A stretch of DNA of 52,680 nucleotides from positions 1 through 52,680 of the forward strand of contig NZ_JANINT010000053.1 in NCBI RefSeq assembly GCF_024509035.1, written 5' to 3'. A program made the position numbers and the translations under genes. Below, in pieces: positions 31,978 to 41,866 of the stretch. The DNA is from Nocardioides sp. (GTDB lineage: Bacteria; Actinomycetota; Actinomycetes; Propionibacteriales; Nocardioidaceae). Numbering within the stretch: position 1 is the first letter of the stretch; each line of letters opens with the position of its first letter. The notes beneath the pieces were generated by a model that had not been told where the DNA came from, did no database searches, and saw only the letters and a list, made by a program, of their open reading frames with translations.

Positions 31978-32050
31978 CGGGGCGTAGCGTAGTGGCTAGC
32001 GCGCCTGCTTTGGGAGCAGGAGATCGCAGGTTCGAGTCCTGTCGCCCCGA
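31978..32050 (+). tRNA. tRNA-Pro (anticodon TGG)
   Basis: Acceptor stem CGGGGCG pairs with CGCCCCG; D-arm AGCGTAGTGGCTAGCGC; anticodon stem CCTGC/GCAGG around loop TTTGGGA gives anticodon TGG; T-arm CAGGTTCGAGTCCTG. Discriminator A; CCA is not encoded. It ends 34 bases before the trigger factor start. Confidence 0.96.
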
Positions 32051-32084
32051 CACCCACCCAATGAGAAGCATGAGGAGAAGACCT

Positions 32085-33485
32085 GTGAAGAGCGCCGTCG
32101 AGACCTTGAGCCCGACCCGGGCCAAGCTGACCGTCGAGGTGCCCTTCGAGGAGCTCAAGCCGAGCCTCGACGCGGCGTACAAGAAGATTGCTCAGCAGAT
32201 CAACGTCCCCGGCTTCCGGCGCGGCAAGGTCCCGCCGATGGTGATCGACCGCCAGGTCGGTCGCGGTGTCGTGCTCGACGAGGCGATCAACGCGGTCGTG
32301 CCGCAGAAGTACATGGAGGCCCTCCAGGCCAACTCCCTCCAGCCGCTGGCGCAGCCGGAGATCGAGGTCACCAAGTTCGAGGACAACGACGCGCTCGAGT
32401 TCACCGCCGAGGTCGACGTCCGTCCCGAGATCGAGCTGCCCGACTACGACGGTGTCGAGGCGCAGGTCGACGACGTCGAGCTGACCGACGCCGACGTCGA
32501 CGAGCAGGTCGAGGCGCTGCGTGAGCGCTTCGCGACCCTGATCGACGTCGAGCGCGCCGCCGCCGAGGGCGACTTCGTGGTCATGGACCTCGTCGCGACC
32601 CGCGACGGGGAGCCGATCGAGGGCGCCGAGGTCTCCGGGATGTCCTACCGCGTCGGCCGCGGGGGCATGCTCGACGGCCTCGACGAGGCGCTGACCGGCA
32701 TGGCCGCCGGCGAGACCAAGACGTTCCAGTCCGAGCTGGTCGGCGGCGACCTGATGGGCGAGGCGGTCGACGTGGCCGTGACCGTCAGCCAGGTCCAGGA
32801 GCAGGAGCTCCCCGAGCTCGACGACGAGTTCGCCCAGATGGCCTCCGAGTTCGACACCGTCGAGGAGCTGCGCGACGACGTGCGCGAGCGCCTCGGTCGG
32901 GGCCGCCGCCTCGAGCAGGCCGCCGCCGCTCGCGACGCCGTGCTCGAGCAGCTGCTCGACCGCGTCGAGGTGCCGCTGCCCGAGACCGTGGTGACCGACG
33001 AGCTCAACGCCCGCCGCCAGAACGTCGAGCAGCAGCTCATGTACTCCGGGCTCACCATGGAGAAGTACCTCGAGGACGAGGGCCAGACCCAGGAGGAGTT
33101 CGAGGCCGACCTCGAGCGCCGGGTCCGCGACGCCGTCGCCGCCCAGTTCCTCCTCGACGAGATCGCGAAGAAGGAGGAGTTCGGCATCGACCAGGCCGAG
33201 CTCTCCGAGCACCTCGTGCGCCGTGCCCAGCAGTCCGGGCAGGACCCGCAGGAGTTCGCGAACCACATGTTCGAGCACAACCACATCCCCGAGCTCGTGC
33301 AGGAGATCCTGCGCGGCAAGGCCCTCGCCCGGATCGTGGAGTCGGCGGTCGTCAAGGACGCCTCCGGCAACGTCGTCGAGCTGAAGAACCTGCGCCCCGA
33401 CGGCACCATCGGTGAGCCCGAGGCCGAGGGCGACGCCGTGGCCGCCGAGGAGCAGCCGGCCGAGGAGCCTGCGGTCCAGGAGTGA
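32085..33485 (+). CDS. tig: trigger factor, ribosome-associated chaperone/prolyl isomerase
   Basis: 466 residues. It binds nascent chains at the ribosomal tunnel exit. N-terminal ribosome-binding domain with the signature FRRGKVPP (GFRRGKVP near 43); PPIase domain (about 155-240) with VVMDLVATRDGEPIEGAE and VGRGGMLDGLDEALTGMAAGE; C-terminal chaperone arms (250-430); acidic tail rich in Glu/Ala. GTG 32085 follows GAGGAG by about 8 bases. tig upstream of clpP1-clpP2-clpX is conserved in actinobacteria, although here two genes intervene. Confidence 0.96.
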   Translation: MKSAVETLSPTRAKLTVEVPFEELKPSLDAAYKKIAQQINVPGFRRGKVPPMVIDRQVGRGVVLDEAINAVVPQKYMEALQANSLQPLAQPEIEVTKFEDNDALEFTAEVDVRPEIELPDYDGVEAQVDDVELTDADVDEQVEALRERFATLIDVERAAAEGDFVVMDLVATRDGEPIEGAEVSGMSYRVGRGGMLDGLDEALTGMAAGETKTFQSELVGGDLMGEAVDVAVTVSQVQEQELPELDDEFAQMASEFDTVEELRDDVRERLGRGRRLEQAAAARDAVLEQLLDRVEVPLPETVVTDELNARRQNVEQQLMYSGLTMEKYLEDEGQTQEEFEADLERRVRDAVAAQFLLDEIAKKEEFGIDQAELSEHLVRRAQQSGQDPQEFANHMFEHNHIPELVQEILRGKALARIVESAVVKDASGNVVELKNLRPDGTIGEPEAEGDAVAAEEQPAEEPAVQE

Positions 33486-33488
33486 CGT

Positions 33489-33528
33489 CGTACCGAATGA
33501 GTGCACACATGTGCACTCATTCGGTACG
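33489..33528. promoter_or_regulatory. 40-bp near-perfect palindrome between tig and lipase gene
   Basis: Arms CGTACCGAATGAGTGCACA (33489-33507) and its exact complement (33510-33528) surround a two-base centre. It begins 3 bases after the tig stop and ends 9 bases before the GTG of the next gene. It is richer in A and T than its surroundings, and has no T-run, so a protein-binding site for the hydrolase gene is as likely as a terminator for tig. Confidence 0.6.
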
Positions 33529-33537
33529 CTCCGGCGG

Positions 33538-34677
33538 GTGAGCACCCCCCTCGACGCGGGCACCGCGCCCACCTACCTCGACGCGTTCTCCCTGCTCTCG
33601 GAGGTCGCCGACGAGCTCGTCGTGCAGAGCGTCCGCGACACGCACGACGCCTGGGCCGACCGGTTCGGCGGCTATCCGGGCCGGTCGATCACCACTGCCG
33701 TCTGCGGCGGTCTCAGCCTCGGGCTCCGCGCCGCCTCCGCGGGCCTGGGACGGGTCGCCGAGACCGGCGCGGGCCCGCGCCTCGAGGACGGCCCCCGGGG
33801 GCGCTTCGTGAGCTCGGCGGTCAACGGCCTGATCGGCGACCGGCTCGTGGCCGAGCGGCCGCGCCTCGCGATCCCCATGGCCGTGCGCTCCGAGGGCCGC
33901 GACGTGCTCCCCGAGCGGGACGCCCTGGCCCGGGCCTTCCCCGAGGCCGGCGGCCGGATCGTGGTGTTCGTCCACGGTCTGTGCGAGAACGAGTCGTACT
34001 GGAACCGGTGGCGCGAGCGCACCGGCACGACGTACGCCGAGACGGTGACCGCGGCCGGGTGGACCCCGGTGTTCCTGCGGGCCAACACCGGTCTGGGGCT
34101 GCGCGAGAACGGCGTCGCGCTCTCCGCGCTGATGCAGCGGCTCGTCGAGGAGTGGCCGACCGAGCTGGAGCGCATCGCGCTCGTGGGTCACTCGATGGGC
34201 GGCCTGATCCTGCGGGCGGCCGGAGCGGTCGCCCACCCTGCCGGTCGGCCGTGGGCCGACCTGGTCTCCGACGTGGTGACGCTCGGCACCCCCCACCTGG
34301 GTGCGCCGATCGCCCGCGGCATCGGTCACGGCAGCCGTGGGCTCGGCCGGGTGCGCGAGACGGCCGCGTTCGGCCGCATCCTCGACCTCCGCTCCACCGG
34401 CGTGCACGACCTCGTCGCAGGGCTCGCCGAGGACGTGCCGCCGCTCCCACACGCGCGCTACCGGCTGGTCGCGGCGACGGTGACCGCGCGCAAGCGACAC
34501 CCCGTCGGCCACGTGGTCGGGGACCTGCTGGTGCGGGTGCCCTCGGCGTACGGCCACGACCGGCACGGCCGGCAGCTGTTCCCGGACGCCGACGTGCTGC
34601 ACGTCGGACGCACGGACCACTTCGGGCTGCTCAACCACCCCGAGGTCCACCGGGCTCTGCGAGACTGGCTCGCATGA
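33538..34677 (+). CDS. alpha/beta hydrolase, lipase/PGAP1-like
   Basis: 379 residues. Helical N-terminal region (1-130) with no signal, then an alpha/beta hydrolase domain: [15 protein letters not shown] near 142, nucleophile elbow [15 protein letters not shown] near 220, [14 protein letters not shown] near 250 (lipase/PGAP1 pattern) and the terminal histidine in [14 protein letters not shown]. It likely hydrolyses an ester of a lipid. GTG 33538; upstream in-frame sequence runs through the 40-bp palindrome and tig, so this start is preferred. Its stop overlaps the next ATG (ATGA). Substrate unknown. Confidence 0.85.
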   Translation: MSTPLDAGTAPTYLDAFSLLSEVADELVVQSVRDTHDAWADRFGGYPGRSITTAVCGGLSLGLRAASAGLGRVAETGAGPRLEDGPRGRFVSSAVNGLIGDRLVAERPRLAIPMAVRSEGRDVLPERDALARAFPEAGGRIVVFVHGLCENESYWNRWRERTGTTYAETVTAAGWTPVFLRANTGLGLRENGVALSALMQRLVEEWPTELERIALVGHSMGGLILRAAGAVAHPAGRPWADLVSDVVTLGTPHLGAPIARGIGHGSRGLGRVRETAAFGRILDLRSTGVHDLVAGLAEDVPPLPHARYRLVAATVTARKRHPVGHVVGDLLVRVPSAYGHDRHGRQLFPDADVLHVGRTDHFGLLNHPEVHRALRDWLA

Positions 34678-35147
34678 CCGGACCTGCCGACCGCGAGCTG
34701 CGCGCCGAGACCACGATCCAGGCGCCCCCGGAGCGGGTATGGGCACTGCTCACCGACTTCTCGCGGATGCCCGAGTGGAGCCCCGAGCTGGTCCGGATGG
34801 TGCCCCTCAAGCCCGGGGGCCTCCGGGTGGGGCAGTGGTACCTCGGCGTCAACCGCCGCAAGGCCGCTGTCTGGCCCACGCGCAACGTCGTCTCGGCGCT
34901 CGAACCGGGCCGCGCGGTCGCCTGGGACACCACCTCCAGCGGCGCCCGGTGGGTGTGGGAGCTCGCGCCCGAGGCGGACGGGACCGCCACCCGGGTCGTG
35001 CACCGCCGACCCGTCCCGCGGCGGATCACGGCGATGAGCAAGGTCTTCGCCCCGCTCGCGCTGGGCGGCAGCGAGGGCCACGCGGACGAGCTCGAGGAGG
35101 GCATGGCCCGCACGGTCGCCCGCCTGAAGGCCGCCGCCGAGGCCTGA
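34674..35147 (+). CDS. SRPBCC (START-like) family protein
   Basis: 157 residues. N-terminal [31 protein letters not shown] is the hallmark of polyketide cyclase/START-like SRPBCC proteins; later strands include [20 protein letters not shown] and a long C-terminal helix. These fold around a hydrophobic cavity and bind lipids or other apolar ligands. It is translationally coupled (ATGA) to the lipase-like hydrolase, which suggests related hydrophobic substrates. Exact role unknown. Confidence 0.88.
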   Translation: MTGPADRELRAETTIQAPPERVWALLTDFSRMPEWSPELVRMVPLKPGGLRVGQWYLGVNRRKAAVWPTRNVVSALEPGRAVAWDTTSSGARWVWELAPEADGTATRVVHRRPVPRRITAMSKVFAPLALGGSEGHADELEEGMARTVARLKAAAEA

Positions 35148-35178
35148 CCCATGGGCCCGCCCGGTCGCCGACTTATCT

Positions 35179-35194
35179 GCTGTCGGCGAACAGC
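35179..35194. promoter_or_regulatory. candidate ClgR-type site upstream of clpP1
   Basis: GCTGTCGGCGAACAGC; on the minus strand the core CGCCGACAGC fits the CGCYNANRGC core described for ClgR, the activator of clpP and clpC genes in actinobacteria. It lies 49 bases before the chosen clpP1 start, a reasonable activator position. A single short match, so only a candidate. Confidence 0.35.
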
Positions 35195-35242
35195 GGGGGA
35201 TTGGCCGTGGAAGTGTCGATGCTTCCGGCTAGGGTCGCTCTC

Positions 35243-35872
35243 GTGACCCAGAACTCCAGCCCACAGCTCAACGGCGGCGCGGGCATGAACGTCCTCGACG
35301 ACCACATCTACCAGCGCCTGCTGCGCGAGCGGATCGTCTTCCTCGGATCCGAGGTGCGCGACCAGAACGCCAACGCGATCTGCGCCCAGCTGCTGCTGCT
35401 CTCGGCCGAGGACCCCGAGGCCGACATCTTCTTGCACATCAACAGCCCCGGCGGCTCGGTGGACGCGGGCATGGCGATCTACGACACCATGAACTACATC
35501 CCCAACGACGTCGCCACGGTCGGGATGGGCCTGGCCGCCTCGATGGGCCAGTTCCTGCTGTGCGCCGGCACCAAGGGCAAGCGCTACGCCCTGCCGCACG
35601 CGCGGATCATGATGCACCAGCCCTCCTCGGGCATGGGCGGCTCCGCCTCCGACATCAAGATCCAGGCCCAGCAGTCCCTCCACATCAAGAAGGTCCTGCT
35701 CGAGCTCATCGCGGAGCACACCGGCCAGACGGTCGAGCAGATCGAGATGGACGCCGACCGCGACCGCTGGTTCACCGCCGACCAGGCGCTCGAGTACGGC
35801 CTGGTCGACCAGGTCATCAAGAGCGCCCGCGAAGCCGCCGACGACGGGCGTCCGGCCCGCAAGAAGGACTGA
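35243..35872 (+). CDS. clpP1: ATP-dependent Clp protease proteolytic subunit 1
   Basis: 209 residues from GTG 35243. Serine peptidase forming the Clp chamber with ClpP2. Motifs: [18 protein letters not shown], nucleophile [11 protein letters not shown], histidine [20 protein letters not shown]-terminal RKKD follows VIKSAREA. Starts at ATG 35219 and ATG 35285 are also in frame; GTG 35243 has AGGG 8 bases upstream. In actinobacteria ClpP1 and ClpP2 form mixed double rings and are processed at the N-terminus, so the exact start matters little to the mature form. One base separates it from clpP2. Confidence 0.95.
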   Translation: MTQNSSPQLNGGAGMNVLDDHIYQRLLRERIVFLGSEVRDQNANAICAQLLLLSAEDPEADIFLHINSPGGSVDAGMAIYDTMNYIPNDVATVGMGLAASMGQFLLCAGTKGKRYALPHARIMMHQPSSGMGGSASDIKIQAQQSLHIKKVLLELIAEHTGQTVEQIEMDADRDRWFTADQALEYGLVDQVIKSAREAADDGRPARKKD

Positions 35873-35873
35873 C

Positions 35874-36485
35874 ATGAACTACTACATCCCGCAGTGGGAA
35901 GAGCGCACGTCCTACGGCTTCCGCCGCATCGACCCCTACGCCAAGCTGTTCGAGGACCGCATCATCTACCTCGGCACGCCGATCTCCGACGACGTCGCCA
36001 ACGCGGTCATCGCCCAGCTGCTGTGCCTGCAGTCGATGAACCCCGACCAGGACATCAGCATCTACATCAACAGCCCCGGTGGCTCGTTCACCGCGCTGAC
36101 GGCGATCTACGACACGATGAAGTTCATCAAGCCCGACGTGCAGACGGTGTGCATCGGGCAGGCCGCCTCCGCGGCGGCGATCCTGCTGGCGGCCGGCACG
36201 CCCGGCAAGCGCCTCGCGCTGCCCAACAGCCGGATCCTCATCCACCAGCCCTACACCGAGGGCACGTTCGGCCAGACCTCCGACATCGAGATCCAGGCCA
36301 ACGAGATCCTGCGCATGCGCGAGCTGCTCGAGAAGATGATCAGCGACCACAGCGGCCGCCCCCTCGAGCAGGTCAGCCGCGACATCGAGCGGGACAAGAT
36401 CCTCACCGCCGAGGGTGCGGTCGAGTACGGCCTGATCGACGCCGTGCTCGAGTCGCTCAAGGGCACCCCCGCGGTGACGGGCTGA
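35874..36485 (+). CDS. clpP2: ATP-dependent Clp protease proteolytic subunit 2
   Basis: 203 residues. Second ClpP subunit: INSPGGSFTALTAIYDTM, nucleophile GQAASAAAILLAAGT, histidine RILIHQPYTEG and DIEIQANEILRMRELLEKM. The N-terminus MNYYIPQWEERTSYGFRRIDP is typical of ClpP2-type subunits. It follows clpP1 with a single base between, so the two are made from one transcript. The 202 bases to clpX contain a CCCCCAATGGGGG hairpin (around 36540) and probably a clpX promoter. Confidence 0.95.
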   Translation: MNYYIPQWEERTSYGFRRIDPYAKLFEDRIIYLGTPISDDVANAVIAQLLCLQSMNPDQDISIYINSPGGSFTALTAIYDTMKFIKPDVQTVCIGQAASAAAILLAAGTPGKRLALPNSRILIHQPYTEGTFGQTSDIEIQANEILRMRELLEKMISDHSGRPLEQVSRDIERDKILTAEGAVEYGLIDAVLESLKGTPAVTG

Positions 36486-36687
36486 CCCGGCCCGCTCAAC
36501 GTGGCGACGAGTCGGCCGATGTGTTCCCACGTGTCCGTCCCCCAATGGGGGGCGGCACGGGGTACCGTCGTAGTGGTCTCGCACCACGTCGGTCGGCGCC
36601 CTGAGGGCACCGACCCGCAGCACCCCCTGCTCCACGCACGCACCAGGCTCGACCCGCAGAGCCCGACTACCCGGAGGATGACCACCC

Positions 36688-37983
36688 GTGGCACGAATCG
36701 GTGACGGCGGCGACCTGCTCAAGTGCTCTTTCTGCGGAAAGAGCCAGAAGCAGGTCAAGAAGCTGATCGCGGGTCCTGGCGTCTACATCTGCGACGAGTG
36801 CATCGACCTGTGCAACGAGATCATCGAGGAGGAGCTCAGCGAGGGCGCCGAGGTCAGCCTCGACGAGCTGCCCAAGCCGAAGGAGATCTTCGAGTTCCTC
36901 AACTCCTACGTGATCGGGCAGGAGCAGGCCAAGAAGTCCCTCGCGGTCGCGGTCTACAACCACTACAAGCGGGTGCAGGCCGGGCTCCAGCCCGGTGGCG
37001 GCTCCGGCCCCGGCAAGCACAGCAAGGACGAGGTCGTCGAGGTCGCCAAGTCCAACATCCTGGTGATCGGTCCCACCGGCTGCGGCAAGACCTACCTCGC
37101 CCAGACGCTCGCGCGGATGCTCAACGTCCCGTTCGCGATCGCCGACGCCACCGCGCTCACCGAGGCCGGCTACGTCGGTGAGGACGTCGAGAACATCCTC
37201 CTCAAGCTGATCCAGGCCGCTGACTACGACGTCAAGAAGGCCGAGACCGGCATCATCTACATCGACGAGATCGACAAGGTCGCTCGCAAGGCCGAGAACC
37301 CCTCCATCACCCGCGACGTGTCCGGTGAGGGAGTCCAGCAGGCACTGCTGAAGATCATCGAGGGCACCACCGCCTCGGTGCCTCCGCAGGGTGGGCGCAA
37401 GCACCCCCACCAGGAGTTCATCCAGATCGACACCACCAACATCTTGTTCGTGGTGGGCGGCGCCTTCGCCGGGCTCGAGCACATCATCGAGCAGCGGGTC
37501 GGCAAGAAGACCCTCGGCTTCACCGCCGAGGTGCGCGGCAAGGCCGAGAAGGAGGCCGAGGACCTCCTGGCCCAGGTGCGGCCCGAGGACCTCACCAAGT
37601 TCGGCCTGATCCCCGAGTTCATCGGCCGGCTGCCCCTGATCGCGAGCGTCTCCAAGCTCGACCAGGAGGCGCTCGTGCAGATCCTCACCGAGCCGCGCAA
37701 CGCCCTGGTCAAGCAGTACCAGAAGCTCTTCGAGCTCGACGGCGTCGAGCTCGAGTTCACCCCCGAGGCCGTCGAGGCCATCGCCGACCACGCCCTCGAG
37801 CGCGGCACCGGTGCCCGCGGGCTGCGCGCCATCATCGAGGAGGTCCTCCTCCACGTGATGTACGACGTGCCGTCCCGCGGCGACATCGCCCGGGTGATCG
37901 TGACCGGCGAGGTCGTCACCGACGGCGTCTCCCCGACCCTCGTCCCGCGCGAGTCCGAGGCCAAGAAGAAGAAGTCGGCCTGA
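36688..37983 (+). CDS. clpX: ClpX, AAA+ unfoldase of Clp protease
   Basis: 431 residues. Zinc-binding domain (LKCSFCGK...[10 protein letters not shown], 12-42), AAA+ domain with Walker [13 protein letters not shown] near 128, Walker [10 protein letters not shown] near 192, sensor and pore loops ([26 protein letters not shown]), IPEFIGRLP and [13 protein letters not shown] with sensor-2 arginine. It unfolds tagged substrates and feeds ClpP1P2. GTG 36688 with GGAGGA about 9 bases upstream. A GACCCG/CGGGTC hairpin about 20 bases after the stop may end the transcript. Confidence 0.97.
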   Translation: MARIGDGGDLLKCSFCGKSQKQVKKLIAGPGVYICDECIDLCNEIIEEELSEGAEVSLDELPKPKEIFEFLNSYVIGQEQAKKSLAVAVYNHYKRVQAGLQPGGGSGPGKHSKDEVVEVAKSNILVIGPTGCGKTYLAQTLARMLNVPFAIADATALTEAGYVGEDVENILLKLIQAADYDVKKAETGIIYIDEIDKVARKAENPSITRDVSGEGVQQALLKIIEGTTASVPPQGGRKHPHQEFIQIDTTNILFVVGGAFAGLEHIIEQRVGKKTLGFTAEVRGKAEKEAEDLLAQVRPEDLTKFGLIPEFIGRLPLIASVSKLDQEALVQILTEPRNALVKQYQKLFELDGVELEFTPEAVEAIADHALERGTGARGLRAIIEEVLLHVMYDVPSRGDIARVIVTGEVVTDGVSPTLVPRESEAKKKKSA

Positions 37984-38204
37984 CCGAGACCCGCGGCGAG
38001 ACCCGCGACGGTCGGGTCGAGATCCCGGCAGTCGGGCAGGGATGAGGCGCTCCCAGGCGGCGGTCGGATAGCCACCTCGCGCGCGGTGTGCACACCGCCC
38101 CTGGTCACCCCTGACTAGCCTGACTAGTCCATTCGGGTCATATCGTGCCCAGAGGGCCTCGAAGGCTTGGAGCGGCCGCTCTCCGCCCGGGAGACTGGGC
38201 CCCG

Positions 38205-39035
38205 ATGAACGACCGTCGGCGCGTCCGCCTCTTCCTCGACCACAAGCCACCGCTGGTGGCTTTCACGGTCGTGTCGATCGCGTGCGCCCTGATGATGGTC
38301 CACGTGGCCCGCAGCGAGGCGGCTCCCGGCTGGCTGCGCGCCGGCCTGAGCGGCGTGGTCGCCCAGAGGATCGCCGAGGCGACCGTGCTGGAGCCGGAGC
38401 CGGCTCCCGAGCGTCGCACCGAGGCGGCGGGCCCGCTCGCAGACGGCCCCCGCGACCCCGGAGCGGCGCCGTCGGACGACGCGCCTGGCTCGTCCACCTC
38501 TCGGGGTCCGGACGGCGGGGCCAGCGGCGTCGGGGCCGGCGTCGTCAACCCGAGCGGCAGCCAGCACGCGGACAGCACGAGGGACGACGAGCCCGCGGCG
38601 CCCGGTGACGCGGTCGTGGTGGACGGCGACCCGACCGGGCCGGGCCACGGCCACCGCGGTCCCCAGTCCGTCTCCGACGTGCCGGTCCCCGGTGCCGCGC
38701 CCGGCCGCGGTCCCCGTGGCTCGCACGGGCCCCACGACTGGCGCGGTGACTGGGTCGGCGACCGCGGTCCCGACCACGACCACGGACGCGGGCACGACGG
38801 CGACCGCGGCCACGGACCGAAGAGCTCGACGCCTCCCGGGCACAGCCACGGCGACCCCGGGCACGGCGACCACGGGCACGGCGAGCACGGCCACGGCCCG
38901 AGCGAGCACGGTCACGGCGGGCACGGCCACGGCGGGCCCGGCAAGGGCCACGGCGACCGCGGCGAGCACGGGCGCGACGGGCACGGCCGCGGCGGCAGCA
39001 AGCACGGCTCCGTGCGCGGGTACAGCCACCACTAG
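38205..39035 (+). CDS. membrane-anchored His/Gly-rich protein, hypothetical
   Basis: 276 residues from ATG 38205. One membrane segment near the N-terminus (about 15-31, PPLVAFTVVSIACALMMVHVA) with a positive side before it, then an extended Pro/Ala/Gly/Asp-rich stretch and a C-terminal tail of about 104 residues with 23 histidines, mostly as HG, HGH or DH pairs. This tail could bind divalent metals (Ni, Zn, Cu). An in-frame ATG at 38145 is possible. Low-complexity GC-rich DNA can give spurious frames, but the clean membrane anchor argues for a real gene. No family recognised. Confidence 0.6.
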   Translation: MNDRRRVRLFLDHKPPLVAFTVVSIACALMMVHVARSEAAPGWLRAGLSGVVAQRIAEATVLEPEPAPERRTEAAGPLADGPRDPGAAPSDDAPGSSTSRGPDGGASGVGAGVVNPSGSQHADSTRDDEPAAPGDAVVVDGDPTGPGHGHRGPQSVSDVPVPGAAPGRGPRGSHGPHDWRGDWVGDRGPDHDHGRGHDGDRGHGPKSSTPPGHSHGDPGHGDHGHGEHGHGPSEHGHGGHGHGGPGKGHGDRGEHGRDGHGRGGSKHGSVRGYSHH

Positions 39036-39158
39036 CGTTCGGGGCCCCGCCCCACTCACCTCCCACGCTGCGGAGGCTTCGAGGTCACCGCTCCGGTGTC
39101 GTGATGTTCCCGGCGCCGGGCGCGAGGGCCACCGCCCGAGCGGTGGACCTCGCGGCGG

Positions 39159-41789
39159 CTACTCCGTCGGGGCCAGCTCGGCGTCGACGCTCAGCTCGGC
39201 GGCGGAGCCGTCGACGGTGAAGACCAGGTCACCGGTGATCTTGCCGGTCTTGCGCAGGTCGTCGGCGGCCAGCTCGGCCGCGCGGACCAGGGCCTCGGGG
39301 CCACGGATCTCGACCCGGGAGAGCTCGGCGCGCATCGAGACCTTGGCGTTCGACTTCGCGCCGCGGATGCCGATCAGGGCGGCCGAGACCGCCTCGAGGG
39401 TGGCGGCGTCGGTGGCCGCGGCCGACCCGAGCTCGACGACGGTGGGCCAGGCGGCGTGGTGGATGGAGCTTCCCCCTGAGTTGGCGGAGCGCCACCACGA
39501 CCAGACCTCCTCGGTCACGTAGGGCAGGAACGGCGCGAGCATCCGCAGCTGGGCGTGCAGCGCCAGCGCGAGGGCGGCCTTCGCCGACGCGGTGGCCGCG
39601 CCGCCGTCCGCGTCGTACGCGCGCTCCTTGACCAGCTCGAGGTAGTCGTCGCAGAACTCCCAGAAGAACTTCTCGACCGTCTCGAGCGCGGTGGTGTAGT
39701 CGTAGGCCTCGAACGCGTCGGTGGCCTTGGTGATCACCTCGGCCAGCCGGCCCAGCAGCGCGCAGTCGACGGGCTCGGAGACCTCGAACGCGTTCACGCT
39801 GGTCGCGCCCACGCCGCCGAGGACGAACTTCGAGGCGTTGAGCACCTTCATCGCCAGCCGTCGGCCGACCTTCATCTGGGTCTCGTCGAACGGCGAGTCC
39901 AGGCCGGGGCGCGCCATCGCGGCGCGCCAGCGGACGGCGTCGGCGCCGTACTTGTCGAGGATGTCGGTGGGGACGACGACGTTGCCCTTGGACTTCGACA
40001 TCTTCTTGCGGTCGGGGTCGAGGATGAACCCGGACACCAGCGCATGCGACCAGGGCGCTGCGTGGTTCTCGAAGTGGGCCCGCACGACGCGCGAGAACAG
40101 CCAGGTGCGGATGATGTCGTGTGCCTGCGTGCACAGGTCCATCGGGAAGACCCGCTGCCACAGGTCGTCGTCGCTCTCCCAGCCGCCGGCGATCTGCGGG
40201 GTCAGCGAGGAGGTCGCCCACGTGTCCATCACGTCGGGGTCGCCGATGAAGCCGTCCGGCTTGCCGCGCTGGTCCTCGGAGTAGCCGCCGGGCGCCATCG
40301 TCGACGGGTCGACCGGCAGCTCGTCCTCGCGGGGGAGCAGCGGGTGGTCGTAGTCGGGCTCGCCGTCGGCGTCGAGGGGGTACCAGACCGGGAACGGGAT
40401 GCCGAAGAACCGCTGCCGCGAGATCAGCCAGTCGCCGTTGAGGCCGCCGACCCAGTTGTCGTAGCGGTGCTTCATGTGGCCGGGCACCCACTCGATCTCG
40501 GCGCCGCGCTCGAGCATCTCCGAGCGCAGGTCGCCGTCCCGGCCGCCGTTGCGGATGTACCACTGGCGGGTGGCGACGATCTCGAGCGGCTTGTCGCCCT
40601 TCTCGTAGAAGTTCGTCATCCGCTGGGTGGGCTTGGGCTCCCCGTCGAGGTCGCCGGCCTCACGCAGCTTGGCGACCACGGCCTCGCGGGCCGAGAACGC
40701 CGTCTTGCCCTTGAGGTCCTCGTACGCCGAGGCCGCCGGCTCGTGCGCCAGCCACTCCGGCGTCTCGCGCGACATCCGGCCGTCGCGGCCGATCAGCGTG
40801 CGGACGGGGAGGTTGAGCTCGCGCCACCAGGTGACGTCGGTCAGGTCGCCGAACGTGCAGCACATGGCGATGCCGGCGCCCTTGTCCATCTCCGCCAGCG
40901 GGTGGGCCAGCACGGGGATCTCGACGCCGAACACCGGGCTGGATACAAACGACCCCACCAGCGGCTGGTAGCGCTCGTCGTCGGGGTGCGCGATCAGCGC
41001 CACGACCGAGGGGATCAGTTCGGGGCGGGTCGTCTCGATGAAGACGGGGGTGCCGTCGGGCTGGTGGAACGCGACGCGGTGGTAGGCGCCGGCGTACTCG
41101 CGCGCCTCGAGCTCGGCCTGTGCGACCGCGGTCTGGAAGGTGACGTCCCAGAGGGTCGGCGCCTCCTGGAGGTAGGCCTCGCCGCGGGCGAAGTTGCGCA
41201 GGAACGCGCGCTGGCTGACGGTGCGGGCCTTCGCGCCGATCGTCGTGTAGTGCTGCTTCCAGTCGACCGAGAGGCCGAGGGTGCGCCACAGCTGCTCGAA
41301 GACCTGCTCGTCCTGCTCGACGAGCTCCTCGCACAGCGCGATGAAGTTGGGCCGGCTGATCGGCACCTGCTTCTTCGGGTCCGGCTTCTCCGGCGGGGTG
41401 AAGTCGGGGTCGTAGGGCAGCGAGGGGTCGCAGCGCACGCCGTAGTAGTTCTGCACCCGGCGCTCGGTGGGCAGGCCGTTGTCGTCCCAGCCCATCGGGT
41501 AGAACACCGACTTGCCGCGCATCCGCTGGAAGCGGGCGACCAGGTCGGTGTGGGTGTAGGAGAACACGTGCCCGACGTGCAGGCTGCCGCTCACGGTCGG
41601 CGGCGGGGTGTCGATCGAGTAGACGTTCTCGCGCGGCTGGGCGCGGTCGAAGGCGTAGGTGTCCTGCTCGCGCCAGCGCTCGCTCCAGGTGGCCTCGAGG
41701 CCCTCGAGGGCAGGCTTGTCGGGTACGGCTACGACGGCCTGCGGCGGGGTCGTCGTCTCCGGTGCCTGGTCAGCCTGCGTCTCGGTCAT
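39159..41789 (-). CDS. valS: valyl-tRNA synthetase
   Basis: 876 residues, class I synthetase. ATP motif [14 protein letters not shown] (HIGH) near 70; editing domain inserted about 205-370 with THRPELIPS-type TRPELIPS and HPLAE; KMSKS loop [13 protein letters not shown] near 605; anticodon-binding domain after 690. This is the shorter actinobacterial/archaeal-like form, apparently without the long C-terminal tRNA-binding coiled coil. It charges tRNA-Val and clears mis-made threonyl-tRNA. ATG 41789, divergent from a GNAT gene 77 bases away. Confidence 0.96.
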   Translation of the reverse strand: MTETQADQAPETTTPPQAVVAVPDKPALEGLEATWSERWREQDTYAFDRAQPRENVYSIDTPPPTVSGSLHVGHVFSYTHTDLVARFQRMRGKSVFYPMGWDDNGLPTERRVQNYYGVRCDPSLPYDPDFTPPEKPDPKKQVPISRPNFIALCEELVEQDEQVFEQLWRTLGLSVDWKQHYTTIGAKARTVSQRAFLRNFARGEAYLQEAPTLWDVTFQTAVAQAELEAREYAGAYHRVAFHQPDGTPVFIETTRPELIPSVVALIAHPDDERYQPLVGSFVSSPVFGVEIPVLAHPLAEMDKGAGIAMCCTFGDLTDVTWWRELNLPVRTLIGRDGRMSRETPEWLAHEPAASAYEDLKGKTAFSAREAVVAKLREAGDLDGEPKPTQRMTNFYEKGDKPLEIVATRQWYIRNGGRDGDLRSEMLERGAEIEWVPGHMKHRYDNWVGGLNGDWLISRQRFFGIPFPVWYPLDADGEPDYDHPLLPREDELPVDPSTMAPGGYSEDQRGKPDGFIGDPDVMDTWATSSLTPQIAGGWESDDDLWQRVFPMDLCTQAHDIIRTWLFSRVVRAHFENHAAPWSHALVSGFILDPDRKKMSKSKGNVVVPTDILDKYGADAVRWRAAMARPGLDSPFDETQMKVGRRLAMKVLNASKFVLGGVGATSVNAFEVSEPVDCALLGRLAEVITKATDAFEAYDYTTALETVEKFFWEFCDDYLELVKERAYDADGGAATASAKAALALALHAQLRMLAPFLPYVTEEVWSWWRSANSGGSSIHHAAWPTVVELGSAAATDAATLEAVSAALIGIRGAKSNAKVSMRAELSRVEIRGPEALVRAAELAADDLRKTGKITGDLVFTVDGSAAELSVDAELAPTE

Positions 41790-41866
41790 GACGAAATCCT
41801 AGGGTCAGGGCTCCGCGGTGGAGAAACCGGTTGTGACGATGGGCACCCGACTGGCTGACTTCGGTC

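Noticed and set aside
31902-33572. Long open frame (556 codons) on the minus strand opposite trigger factor
   Set aside because: It is a shadow of tig in GC-rich DNA: compositionally biased, no ribosome site, no family motif, and it runs through two tRNA genes.
38000-38018. clpX terminator (GACCCG/CGGGTC hairpin)
   Set aside because: Only six-base arms and no T-run; too weak to list as a separate terminator.
36667-38250. Long minus-strand open frame opposite clpX
   Set aside because: Antisense frame kept open by high GC; Leu/Gly/Asp/Val-biased with no recognisable domain, while clpX is certain.
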